A stretch of 64,000 nucleotides of DNA from Tubulanus polymorphus. Lineage: Eukaryota > Nemertea > Palaeonemertea > Tubulaniformes > Tubulanidae. Within the stretch, counting starts at the first letter, position 1; every line of letters begins with the position of its first letter. Both the position numbers and the translations under genes were made by a program. Shown in pieces: positions 35,878-50,048 of this stretch. The DNA lies in the NCBI RefSeq assembly GCF_964204645.1, contig NC_134028.1, positions 25,084,153-25,148,152 of the forward strand, in the 5' to 3' direction. The notes under the pieces are model-generated. The model saw nothing but the letters and a program-made list of their open reading frames with translations. It was not told where the DNA came from and ran no database searches.

Positions 35878-38200
35878 ATGGCGTCGTCACTGAAGAATAA
35901 AGTTGTTCTTATAACAGGTAAGCTAATCTACGCATACACATATAACGAGAAAAATTACAATTCATGTCATATATAACGCGGGTATATAGTAGAAAATCGA
36001 TCCCTGCAAATGTTCATGATGGAATTGAAGAGCAGACCATAGATTGATTGCGATAGCGGTGGTGGATCCAGTCCGTGGAAGTCCGGAGGTCTGAGGTCCC
36101 TCAAGGATTCCATCCTCCAAGATTTCGGATTGAATATTTTCTGCAGAAATTAAGCTTGAATAAAAATCAAAATTTCATTGTAACAAAAATGGCTGTTTCA
36201 CCATTCTAGCATTTCTATTAGGTCATTGTGTCTGTGAGCAACGAAAGAAGGCCCTAGTTTTATTGACACCCTTTACCCTGGACCTGCCACTATATGTAGT
36301 CAATAAAAAGTAACCTCCCATTTCCAGGAGCTAGCAATGGAATAGGAAAAGCGATAGCTTTGGAATTTGCTCAACAGGGATCGAAGTTAGTTGTAACAGG
36401 TCGAAACGAAACTGATCTCCAGGATACAGTCGATAAGTGTAAAAAGCTAGGTCTCGATGATTCACAGGTGAATACCGATTACATCGTCACAAATTTTCAT
36501 TTCGAATTCGATGTTGTAACTTGTGTATCTTCGATTTAAGATTCTAAGTGTCGTAGTAGATTTTGCCGGTGACGATGAGGGGATAAAGAATGTGGTTGAT
36601 AAAACGATCGAAAAGTTTGGAGTCATCGATGTTTTGGTACGTGAATTTGTTGTATTTTGCCTTAAGTCTCTTTTTACTGATTATTCGCGATTGTTCGGGC
36701 TTTTAATCGGATTTTACAGGTAAACAATGCAGGTACCAATAAATTGGGAACTCTAGAAACTCAAACCATGGATGACTACGATTTTATAATGAAAGTAAAC
36801 CTCAGATCTGTGTTTTATCTGACGAAACTAGCTCGACCTTACTTAATCAAACAGAAAGGTATCTATCTCACTGAGGTTGTGTCCTTTGGCGAAGAGAACG
36901 TTGTCAGTTATGTAGCTGTTCTTTCCACGGAAAGATGAAGCAACATGTGTTACCCAAATAATCGAGGTGTTATGTAAAATAGCCATGGATACTTATAAGA
37001 GTAAATTGGTTTCTTACCCTGTCATTTGTGCGATATTTTACTACGTGCCTATGACACTGGAGGGGCTTGGACGTTAGAATCACGAGTCAACAGCCTTCGC
37101 ATGGTTTACGTATCTCTCGGAACCTTATATGATTTCAGGAAATATTGTCATGGTTTCAAGCGTCAATAGTTTAAAAGTCGTAAGTAGAAATCGAAATCGA
37201 CGAAATCTCTAGATAACGATCGACAGGTGTCGAATATAATAGATTGTTGCTATATTCTAGTTAAGAGATATGTTAGCATACAATGTATCAAAAGCAGCGC
37301 TTGATCATTTGATGCGTAATCTAGCAATAGGTATGTGAAACATCAAGCAGTTGTATTACTTTCGGTAGGCCTTCCGGATATGTAGGTTCCGATCGAGATA
37401 TTTCAAAATATTCATTCTGATCTTTTTCAGAATTAGCGGAATTCGGTGTTCGAGTCAATTCGGTTAAGTAAGTTTCGGTAGATGCTACAGTAGATGCTAC
37501 AGCCTGTCATTATGGCCTGGCGGATCCAATTATCGCTGAATCCTCGCTTCCCACAGTAACCAGTGTCCCATTGCTTGGAGTATTCATCCACCGCCTGGAA
37601 TTTTAACGAAAAAATAGCATTCTAAAATTTCTGTCCGTTATTTTCTTTCTATTTCCGTCTTAATTTTTCCGATGTAATTATTCTAGTTGTTTATTTTTCC
37701 CATCATTTGAATTCCATTCGATACAGTTTCAACCCTTTTTTATTTTACGCCACTCCTTCCAAGATTAATGTGAAAAATGCTCGAACAGTAAAAAAGACAT
37801 TTTTCCAATCTATAATCAATCAGAATAATTGAAAAGGGCCGAAGTGGGCCAATGTATAAATACGTGCATGATTCAAATGTGTGTATATTTATGTAGCCCT
37901 GCGGGTGTTATTACCAAAATCCAGCAAAGATCGGGTATGTCACCAGAATTAGCCGAACAGGTAAAGAAAGAATTATTAATGTGAGCTATCGAGTTCTTCT
38001 TTTTGATTGTGGGATTTTCTCTACATTGAACAACAATTCTGTTCCAGTTCATGGAAGAACTTGGTCCGAAAATGCACGCTCTCGGTCGAAATGGAAAAGC
38101 GGAAGAAATGGCGCGAGCGGTTAGATTCCTAGCTTCCGATGAATCTTCTTTCACGACAGGTGTTACTCTTGCCGTTGACGGTGGCGCTGCACTTAAGTAA
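35878..38200 (+). CDS. Classical short-chain dehydrogenase/reductase (SDR), FabG-like
   Basis: Nine exons: 35878-35917, 36328-36467, 36541-36636, 36720-36858, 37139-37179, 37261-37330, 37431-37467, 37897-37960 and 38048-38200, giving 259 aa with all phases matched. The Rossmann cofactor motif TGASNGIG is at residues 13-20. Arg in VVTGRNE suggests NADP(H). NNAG is at 94-97. The catalytic Ser is about 146 (VMVSSVNS), Tyr 159 and Lys 163 (YNVSK). The C-terminus has [11 protein letters not shown] and [11 protein letters not shown]. The length is normal for classical SDRs. Substrate cannot be told; invertebrate relatives are annotated as 3-oxoacyl-ACP reductase-like or DHRS proteins. No targeting signal is seen, so probably cytosolic. 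Confidence 0.9.
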
Positions 38201-41200
38201 AAATTAGTATTATAGATAATCACGTAATATTTAGTTTGGATGTTAGTGCGCCACCGGGAATTCTCGGCAACAGGCATAAAAGATAAAGTCTTAATACGTC
38301 GTTCGTTACGGTCACAGTCTTTTTTGATTTCTTCTTTCTGTCTTTCCAAATCTTCATGCAACCTCGATGGAGTGGTTTTTACCGCACTAGGCCGACTATG
38401 TTTTCGTCTAGTCGACTAGTGGTCATAGTAATTCCTCAGATTTGCGACTGAGGGCGCTTTTCTAATTATTTCTTGTATAAGTTTTTGTTTTTTTTAAATG
38501 CTACTATGTATTATGTATTCTCTATTTAATGTCATTCTGTAATGTTTTGTCCTGTAAATTTATTGCATGTCTTATCGGCCTATGTATAAATGTTATATAC
38601 GGCGCAATAAATATAAGTTCAAGTTCAAGGTCAGAACTACTTGAAAATTTGATTTGGATAGTTTAATTTTGCGCAGCTTAGGGTTGGAGACAGAGTCATT
38701 TACAAAATCATACCATTGTGATGAGTACAGTGCACTTGGCATTGCTCGTTTGCTTAGAAAGCCACTTTTTGGCAGATGCAGTGTTCCTTTGGTTTACTTT
38801 GGCTCCATGAACCATGCGCTCAGCTGGTGAAGTCAACCCTGACAAGAGGATGTAATCATGAAGAAATCTTAGATAGTACTCGTTATTAGGCGCCCCGGCC
38901 CCGGAATCTCCCTTTTTTATTTTGGCCGCTTCATACTCGCAAACATCGTCTTACTTGGATATATTCGGAGCTTCCCACTCCTGTGGCCACCACCTATAGA
39001 CGGCGCCATCTACTTAATTCCATTTCCTGCACGGAAAACTGCACGAATCGGAGAATTTTTATGAATTTGTTGTAAACGAGCACATATTTTAGTTTCGCGC
39101 ATTTGTCAGGTAAGAGCGAGTTGACGTTGATTACAAGCATATTTGAGTTCATTTATTCAGAAAGTTTAGGTATAGTTTATTCTCGTATGAAGCCGTCGAA
39201 ATTGTCATCGAATGAATGATTGTTGAAAAAGGTCATTTGATTTAATTTTGAATATCAAAAATGTTCTTGCCAATAATACCAGAATACTGTACTCTGCGTT
39301 TATTGAGAGGAACCAATAATAGATCCACTTTCCATACAATTATCGGAAAAATATTTAACTACGGTTAAAACATTGTAAACAAATTAATGACTCTGGAATC
39401 CTACTAGCTTGTATTAATTGGGTTTATTGGACTGCTGCTGTGGGTGGAACTTATTTTCTGGTGTTGAATATCGACTAGATACCCAATGCTTCAGATGATA
39501 CTAATATGAATTATGCCCCAGTATTTGCAACCTCCCATTAATATGGATATGAATGATGAGAACATGGTTTGTCCTACTCTATTACAACAGTTACAACAAG
39601 TCTACTACGTCATTGATGTGCTTCTTAATAATGCCACTTTTTGGAAGAAATACGTTAAGGCCCTGATTTGTGCTTGCTTTCACAAAAATTGTGATGTTTA
39701 GGCTCCGTTTTAGGGCTATTATTGGAGTGAGGTCAAGTGCTATAATAGTTAAAACGTTTAGAGGGATTCCATGAGCCTCGGTGGTCTAGTGAAAAGATGC
39801 TATGCCATTGCCAGCAATATACTGGCGCAGTTTTGAATACTGCTGCTCTATCCGCTCTATTTTCTCTAAATCTAGTCTGTTTCTACACTTTCCTGCGTGA
39901 ACTGAAGCTCATGTCACTGTGGCTCAGTTGGCAGGCCATTCAACTAAAAATTTTGAAGTTCCAGCCTCAAAAGAAGTATAAATTGTGACTAGTCAGAGAG
40001 TCTAGAACTCTGCCTCGATAATGATATTCCATTACCTTAGAGAGCTGTCAGTTATCAGTTACGTGTATCTAATCAGTTCAATGAATACTTAATCACCTGC
40101 AGATAGAAGAAGTTAATAGGTATGTTTACAGAGCACTAGTGTGAAGAACAATCTTCATTAGTAACTTTCATGATAGATCATTTTCTCTCAAGTTTAGAAT
40201 AGATCATTACTGCGTTGCCTATGTAATAGGTCTGGAAACGGCCGGAGCGTCTGTTCATAATAAAAACTCAACTCCAGTCGGATAATAATTATCCAGGAGA
40301 ATGTCGGTACAAAGATTACCGTATTTTAGAGAATATTGCGACCAACTCAAAAGAGAATTTGAAATTTTTAAAAATTAATCTACGTTTTTCAACGTAAGAT
40401 ATTTAAATATTTTGTTGTTTGGGGGTATTTTCACCACCGTTAGCTGTTACGTTCAAGGTTAACAAAGTCCGAATTAGGAATAGAAAGAAATACATTCATG
40501 GTTATCAGAAAAAATGATTTCTTTTTTGTCCGAATCAAAAGTCTGAGAGTTTGTTATGTTCGATTAAGTTCAACTGTATCAGTATTGATAGTAGTTGCCG
40601 ATAACCGCTCTGAATATCGGATATAATCAATCGGTATAAACCGTCATAATCCCTTAATCCGGCTGCATCCTCAATCATCTCTCCCTCCGGATCGCTGTTA
40701 AACTCCTACTCTTAAAAATCCCATCCCTTCCGGAGCTGTAATTTGATTGATAATGCGCTCCTATCACCGCGGATTTATTCTTCAAATCTACGACGCGCGC
40801 AGCGGTGAGACAGAAACGCTCTTCTGGCGTGTTCCATCGTCGAAGTGAAAGAACCGCCAGCGTGGCCTCCATCCTAGAAAATGCAGGGAATCAGGGAAAA
40901 TTCAGGGGATTCGACAAATTTTTTTTACCAGAAAATCTTGGAGAAGTAAAAGGGAATTTAGATAGAACACGCATTTCTGTATCAATTCGTGATTCACAAA
41001 AGATATTGTATCATTTCAAACCGATTAAAAATTCACTTGGGAAAACACTGGGAATTGTAAATGGACAGAAAGAGGAAAGAGGCTGATCTGCTAAACCCTA
41101 ATTTGCTGCGGTTCATGAAGCCATTACCGGGACTAGTCTCTGTTATTCCGGTATTGCTTACATTTCATAGAAGCTCTAGGTTTTACGATCTGCTCAGAGA

Positions 41201-41885
41201 CGACTTCTTCTTTACGACGCGTATATCGCGGATAAAATTTCATATCGTCTTGTTTATGCCGGAATTCTTGTTTCATCGCCCCCGTTCCGCGGGCGATAAT
41301 CATAATCTACAGTTCCCTCGAGTTCACTGAGCTGATAAAACCCGTGCCTAAAGTACATATGTTATCTAGCCATATATTAGTATTCCGTGTCATGTCTATC
41401 TTGTGTCTGTCTATGATGCGTTGTGTGGAATGTGACTCGCTATTTATTAATTAATTCCCGCGTGATGATGTCAATTTGTCATCGGCGGGGCTATAATTAA
41501 TAATCTTCTCTGCCAAATGTTGTACACTGCATATGACATGAAGTAAAAATGTCGTCGTTGTTTTTGCCAGCCAGATTGCTGGAAAATTGTGTAATTAGAC
41601 TCTTGTCTGTTTTGATTTGTTCATTTACATATCCAGCTAACATTAACAGAAACTCTGATATAGCCAATTATCAGGACTGAATAGACTTAGACTAAGGCAC
41701 TCGGTACTGTTCTAGGGGAGGGCACAAATAATGTGTGTAAACTCGGCTGAGGGTTGGAGGGAGCAAGAAATGTACATACTTTTCTGATAGACAATAAGCT
41801 GCGCCTTTGCAATGTGTGACTGTTTTGCAATAAATGAAACATTATATTTCGCAGATCGTTCGTGATTGAATAAAAAAGAGAAAAA
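38201..41885. other. Intergenic, repeat relics, no gene seen
   Basis: Open frames here lack splice partners and family features. Two degenerate tRNA-like stretches lie at 39773-39985. The last ~600 bp upstream of 41886 probably contain the promoter and 5' UTR of the cold-shock gene, but I see no clear TATA box. Confidence 0.45.
39773..39985 (+). mobile_element. Degenerate tRNA-derived SINE relics
   Basis: CGGTGGTCTAGTGAAAAGATGC resembles a tRNA box A region and is followed ~50 bp later by a weak box B (GTTTTGAATAC). About 110 bp on, GTGGCTCAGTTGGCAG and GAAGTTCCAGCCTC repeat the pattern. No cloverleaf can be folded convincingly, so these are old SINE copies and not tRNA genes. Confidence 0.4.
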
Positions 41886-43333
41886 ATGTCGGAAAGTAAA
41901 TCAATGCCTGACGCGCAGTCGATGAATAACGCTCAACTGACGGCGTCGCCGACGCCTCCGAAACCGGCGTTTCTAACGCCGCTTCCGCACCCTTTTAAAA
42001 CAAAGCGAACTCGAACTGTATCGCAGTAAGTATATCAATGACGAAAGAGAGGACCTGGTGATGCTGCTGCTGCTGCGGCGAGTGAACATCCATCACTGTA
42101 TTGTTATTCTTTATTTACGAATTAAATTATATTCGAAAATTACAGGTGATGGTAATGTAATTAACATAAGTCGATGGATACCTGGAGAAGTTAAAAACTT
42201 GTAACCACATGCAGTATAAAAAGCACGAAATTTTTGTTACGATTGGATGACACGTTGTTTTTCTGTTGAAGGTCTGAACGAGCTCTCGAAGGTCCGACGT
42301 TCTACGGAGTGATTCAGGAATTCTGTCGCAACCGAGGACATGGATTCATTATTCCTCATGTACGCGAAAATGGCGACGAACGATTATTTGTTCATATATC
42401 TGAGTAAGTACAGCGCGCTCCATATCCCTTCACTCGTACAGAGAGGTACACTACTTATCCCTGATGAAGAGAGGGAACGCTGGTCATTCATTTCCCGTGA
42501 AGAGGGGTACAGCAATCTCATCGGTACGTGTGTTAACATGGTCACCCGACATGAGAGGTGGTATGTGTACCTCTAACCCCTTGAGGCGATGTTAACGACA
42601 CCTGGTGGATCCTCACTTCCCCCACTGCGGAACCGTCTATTGTCGCTTAGTTTCTAATACTCTTCTTCCTAATGATCCCCTTCCGCTTAAGATGCCTTTT
42701 TCCGGGAGCTGAAAATGAATAATACAAAGGTAGTTTTCTTAGGGAGGATGCTCTAACTAGCACCCATCTTCGCCCGTCAAGGGATTCGAACCCACTCCCC
42801 TTAAGCTGTTCCCCGAACCCCTTGACCTCACGAGTAGTTGGAGTCGTTACTAGCCGACCAGAATCCGGTCGTACCAATCACAGCGCTTGTAACAAACGAC
42901 TTTAGGCTTCTATTGGTTTTCCCGTTAAATGGACCAATCAGCGAACGTTTTACCGAACAAGGAAGTATTTCGCAAATCGATATATGACGTCACGCGCAAC
43001 AGCGCCAGTAATGAAATCACGCTTCGTGAGGCCAGGGGGCTGGTGGAAGCGAGTTCGGGAGTGATACCGGACCCCTGGCAAGCGAGGATGACTACCACCC
43101 GATACATTCGCTCGGATCCGCTGCCCTTTCCCCCGACCCAGAATCACTCGGCTCTTCAATATTCTATATTATTTATTTGCAGCATCGATGGCGAATACGT
43201 GCCGAAGGTCGGGGACGAGGTCGCGTTCAAAAAAGTGTTAGTGCCGCCGAAAAAAGAGAAATACCAGGCGTGCCACGTGCAAATCGTGCACATGGTCGCC
43301 GGGCAGACTCACGAGAAGTGGGATTCATCGTAA
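41886..43333 (+). CDS. CARHSP1-like: Cold-shock-domain protein of the CARHSP1/CSDC2 family
   Basis: Exons 41886-42025, 42272-42403 and 43183-43333 give 140 aa with matched phases. The N-terminus is Pro/Ser-rich with a conserved basic RTRTVS phosphorylation-type site (residues about 41-47). The cold-shock domain (about 52-125) has the RNA-binding motifs RGHGFI and LFVHIS, then DGEYVPKVGDEVAF and the C-terminal VPPKKEKYQACHVQIVH typical of CARHSP1, whose vertebrate members bind mRNA 3' UTRs and are regulated by Ca/calcineurin-dependent dephosphorylation. Size matches the family (~147 aa). The domain is split by an intron just after the second RNA-binding motif. Confidence 0.92.
42745..42880 (-). 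mobile_element. tRNA-like SINE fragment in the cold-shock gene intron
   Basis: On the minus strand, GGTCGGCTAGTAACGACTCC is followed by GGGTTCGAATCCC, a perfect Pol III box B. GTCAAGGG and CCCTTGAC could pair around it. The spacing and the missing acceptor stem argue against a functional tRNA. Confidence 0.35.
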
Positions 43334-44137
43334 ACAGTGGCGCCACCTACCTGATAAAAACTGCGCGTGTAAATATGGAAACGATGTGCGTTTATCTGAG
43401 ATGTGGGATTTTATATCGCGGCGAGATGAAACCGTCGTCGTCGTCGTCATCGCGCTTACATCCGATAACATTCCAGCGGTATTCACCGACGTCTGTCCGC
43501 GTCTAGTGGCGACTACTATCGGATCGGTTCCGCAGTATTCGGGTTCAAAATTAGAGTCACGTTTAAACGTCATTGTAAGCAAGCTTATTTTAACTGAAGA
43601 GTTAACTCACTACTGCGGAACTGGATCCAGTAACATTCGTGCTCAAGTCGGATCCAATCAACTCTGAGATAGCCATTTAACTTTGCTGATTCGATTTTAC
43701 CATCAAGTTGGAGAAATATTGCCAAAAATTTTAGATCCGAATAGATCCGACTCGAGCGCAGTCTACTCTATCTTTATCAACCGAATTCTAGATATATGTT
43801 GAGTTGAGGGCCGGATCTAGGTCGGGGTCTAATATGTGAGACTTGCGCATGCGTAAGAACGATCGAAATTTTGAGTGTCCCTTTACTGTAAAGGCATTTC
43901 GTTAAGATTGGCAGCTTCTGTAAAACAAAGCGCACAATTTTATCCAAAATTCTGGAAGTTTAATTTTTCAGCACTGCCTGAATGACCCCCTATGCCCCTA
44001 CCGTTTGAATTTGCCAAAATAATTTGGGTTCGATGTACAGATCTGTCCCTGACATTTGGGTCCATTCGTTTATCTCAACCTCTTGTTCCTTGTACCAGAA
44101 GGTTAACTGATAAATGAGTGGTGCCTTGTGTTATTTA

Positions 44138-44334
44138 GGAGTCATTGATTGACTCAAATGATTGGTCCCTCGCGTTGTTTTGGAGTCATTGATTGACTCT
44201 ATGATTGGTCCCTCGCATATTGTTTAGGAGTCATTGATTGACTCAAATGATTGATCCCTCGCGTTGTTTTGGAGTCATTGATTGACTCTATGATTGGTCC
44301 CTCGCATATTGTTTAGGAGTCATTGATTGACTCA
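44138..44334 (+). repeat. 44/45-bp tandem repeat with an 89-bp higher-order unit
   Basis: GGAGTCATTGATTGACTC begins at 44138, 44182, 44227, 44271 and 44316. Odd and even monomers differ (CAAATGATTG..CGCGTTG against TATGATTGG..CGCATATTG), so a two-monomer unit has been duplicated. Confidence 0.92.
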
Positions 44335-45067
44335 TGTGTATAAATTGTTATCGATGAGTTGAGTTAATGTTAGTACCACAAAGCTTCCTGTTTGTAATTG
44401 TATTATTCAGGTCAACACTGCTTAATCCAGATCATTTCGGACCGTAACTGAAATGATTCGGGTTTTAGAGAAATCTGGATTAAACACATTTAACAGAGAT
44501 TTATCGCTGGACTGTAGTAAATGATATCCGGATTAAGCGCCGGGTCTGGTTTAGCATCCTAACTCGCCGAAGCCATCATATTTGCGATGATCATTACGTC
44601 GACTATTTCGAATGACGATTTGCACTTGGTAATTTGAATTGGAAAAATACCGATTGAGACTCAGAAATACTGATGACTTCGGAAATGTGATGACTTCACC
44701 TAGTTTGACTGTAATTGCACAAGATTTGATTGAGTTTAGATTTTATAATTTGTCATTGGAATAATTTTGCTGTTAATCAATTCAACATGTGCTCTATTGT
44801 TTCTTACACGGTCGACTGCTGCCAGCAGTAGACTGCTGGAGTCCACGATTGCTTCGGATTATCACCCGATTGTCATAGTCACATGATTACGGCCAATTGT
44901 CACTCCATCAACCACCGAATGGGGAACCACAACACCATCAGCTAATCCCGCCAGATGGCGTGACGAGCGCTCAGTCTTACATTGTCAAAATTTGTTCATT
45001 GTCGATCAATATAAAAATGTATTTTAAGGCTTGAAAATCCATGCATTATCACAGGACATATATCACA

Positions 45068-45069
<2 letters not shown>

Positions 45070-45116
<47 letters not shown>
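45070..45116. repeat. (TA)n microsatellite
   Basis: About 23 uninterrupted TA dinucleotides. Open frames across it reading IYIYIY are artefacts. Confidence 0.95.
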
Positions 45117-45118
<2 letters not shown>

Positions 45119-47147
45119 AATATAAAATTGATCGGTGCCACGAGATCCGAGGCAAGTGCAGTCGACTCGACGTGTCCTGAGAAAGAAAGTCAATACTAAC
45201 AAAGTCTACCAGAAATTTTCGAATACCTCCTTCTGGATGGAAATAAACTGCTTGTACAGAAATAATCAAATGTAGATATCGTCATCGAAGATGAAAAATA
45301 TTCAGGGATTTGTCTCATCGCTATAGTCTGCTGAATTCGTGTTCTCGTTCGTTTGAGAACTCGTCGCGTGAATTGAGTTGATCGGCACACCCGGTAAACT
45401 GTGCTTTATAATATTAGAAAATATAGTCGACTGGTTGTATGTATTGGAACTGAGCTACATTTCGGGGCGTAGCGTTTTAATGTACGATGGAACCTCGTTG
45501 GTTGAAATTTCTGGAACAGGTAAAGTTTGTTATGACGAGGTTGAAACTGTTACGCTAATGGAATAGCCACAGTAAGACGTGGAAAATGATTATAAGATTA
45601 AAACTCATTCCATACGAATTTGAAATTTTCAAAGAATTTATCAAGAACTTGGATTTGAACTCACTCTCTAGAGGATGATCGAGCTTAGACGGAGAGTTTG
45701 AAAATGTCGTGTCCTCTCTATGAGTTTTTGATAAATAGATTCTGCTTTTAAATCTTTTAGATTTGTACGTAGCGGGTTTTAATCGTATGTTACAGTGTGT
45801 TTTTTTCTCATCCACGAAAAAAATATTGAAACTGTTTTGTGTCTTGACGATGTTTGACGGTGGATGATGAAAGTGTATAAATTGTGTAGTCTTAAATTTT
45901 GGTTATGGTTTTTGTCCTTGGTCATTTGTCCTAAAGAATAAGTAAAGAAATAAATATCAATTGAAAATGACGAACGTGTACATGTTTTTATATGAGTTTG
46001 ATTTCTGTTTAAAGATCGCCTTGTTATCGTGCACCCTATTTAAGCTGTAACCTTGTAAAAGAAAATGTTCAGCATGTTCCTGCACCCGATTGAGTGGCCC
46101 AAATTATTTTTTTTGTGGAAAATTATGTGTTATGCCAATATTGATGCACGTATAAACATGTATATAATTTATGACTAGGGCCACGGTCTTAATATCAAAG
46201 GAGGCGTCACTTGCAAAAAATTTTACTTTTCCTATCAACAAGTGCCTAAACGTGCTCAGCCCTACCGTCTAGGAATTCTGTCAAAGGTAGTTCTCGAAGG
46301 ATATATAGGATACAGGGGTGGATGATCGAGAGGCCAATTTCGAAGGACTTGTCACATCCTAAAAGAGCACTTTGATGTCCAAAAGGCATTATCATTAGTA
46401 CTCTCACGCTGTTTTACCAATGACAAAATGAAAAAAGACCCCAAAAATTTGATGGACGTCTACAAGTCTCCCATGTATCCGCCCCTGGGCTAAACTAAAA
46501 CCTCGAAATAGTACACGATTTTGACTTGCTGCCCTGAAGCTATCGTGGCTGATTCGGGCCATACTAAATAATCTTTCTGCATACGGCTAGTGGCACGATA
46601 AAAAACAATTTTAAATTGGCCCGTTTTTTGGTTTTCTCGCGCGAGAGATAGGATTTTTCCACCGAAAAAGGATCTTTATGGGGAAAAAAATTCACAAGAT
46701 TCAAAATAAGATTAACTCAGAACTCGGTGTATCTCCTTATATCTGATAAATGATAAATTATTATGAAAATATGTACAAAATCTATAACGACGAAATGTGA
46801 AAGTCAGCTAGATTTAGCCATTGAATTCACGGCAGATACATGAAAAATTTATATTGTATATAACATTGTTTGCTCTACAAAAATGTTTATGTTTAGTGTC
46901 GTTATGCTCAAATGCACTTCCGCGCCCAAGCATGTTTTTTTTTCATAGAAATATTCCGGTTTATTAGAATGACACACATTAAACACTAAAATTCCTGTCA
47001 TAGTCCATACAACGCTTCTTCACGGGCGGTGGTCAATCGTGTAGAAACAGATATAAGTTGAGTGAAACACCTTGATCAACACAATCGGCGATCGACAGGA
47101 CCGATCCGAACGTACTCCCAACAACACAAACACTAAATCAGTTTAAA

Positions 47148-48850
<1,703 letters not shown>

Positions 48851-50048
48851 TCGTAAAACCGATCATTTGCTGTATTAATAACTAACGATTGATTAGATAT
48901 AATTTTGTTTACGATACAATTTACAAAGATTTATAAGCATTAGATACGTAAAAATACGATGTATGATTGTTTGCGCCTGTGTTCGAGGATTGAGATTCGA
49001 ACTCTGGACCGCTGTGATCAGAAACCGGGACGTCAACCTACATGTTCTTGTTATGTGTTCTGTTCGTGTCTGGTATTTCTCAAGTTTTAATGAAACGAGT
49101 CGATTCCAAAAAACAATGGATTTTCGCCGTCCATCGTGAACCCGAAAAATTACGATTTTCAAAACAAACACAATACAGGGAGGGACTTGATTTTCCGAGA
49201 ACATACTATATCGACAGGCTTTCTTTTTTTCTCCTAGGTAATTGGGAAATATCAGTTTTTTTTCCAATAGTGATTTATCGTGATAAATGATAGATCTCAG
49301 AAGAAAGGATAATCCGTTCATTTTCACATATATAATCCGTTCACTATTCATTCGTAGTATTTGTCGAGTAAGCGAGGCTTGTATTGTACGTCACGCATGG
49401 AGCGGACAATTAGGACCTGATTCGAAGAGCACAAATATATATATATATATATACAAATATATATACAAATCGTTGAAAAATTAAAATTAAATTTATCGAA
49501 GAAGACGTTTCGGTTTCTTACTAGACCATCTCTTGAAAGAAACCGATACTTCTAGAATTTCGATTATAGATTTCGTTTCTGGATATTAAATTCGGCTTTA
49601 GACTGTATCATATATACCGCGTCTTAATGTGGCTATTTACCATCTAAAACAAAACAGTCCATGATTATGCGTTACTTTATCGTATATGCAGATACGTGTG
49701 TCCATGGGAGCTGAAAACAGTTAGCGATACTTTTGGGAATTTTTCGTGCGTGATAAACGAACGGCATATAGCACGGATAGGATTTATATATTATTTATCA
49801 CCGCTCTCCTATACATTTTACTATCGAACGGCTGATCCAATAATTGGTTTTTCGTAATGGTATGAAAACTGACGTTGTAAATTTCAATCAGCGACGCGAA
49901 CGAGAAATTTTGTGTTTTTCCCTCGGGAATTTTCGAAGCCGTGTAGCGGTTTATATGTGCGTACATGTGACGCGCAGAGTTTGTTGTTTTCGCGAGACTA
50001 TAGACCATTTTTGATGACGGAAATTAACAAAGCAATCAACATAACCAA
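48851..50048. other. Intergenic, no gene seen
   Basis: Includes the transgelin 3' UTR, a short (TA)n run (49434-49455) and GAAGACGTTTCGGTTTC (near 49499), a motif seen in dispersed animal repeats. Confidence 0.45.

Larger units (their letters stand above)
43334..47147. other. Intergenic, repeats only
   Basis: Contains 3' UTR of the cold-shock gene, the 44/45-bp tandem array (44138-44334), a (TA)n tract (45070-45116), and around 45720-45790 a relic sharing AAATCTTTTA..GGGTTTT..ATC with the foldback element at 60271-60451. No gene seen. Confidence 0.5.
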
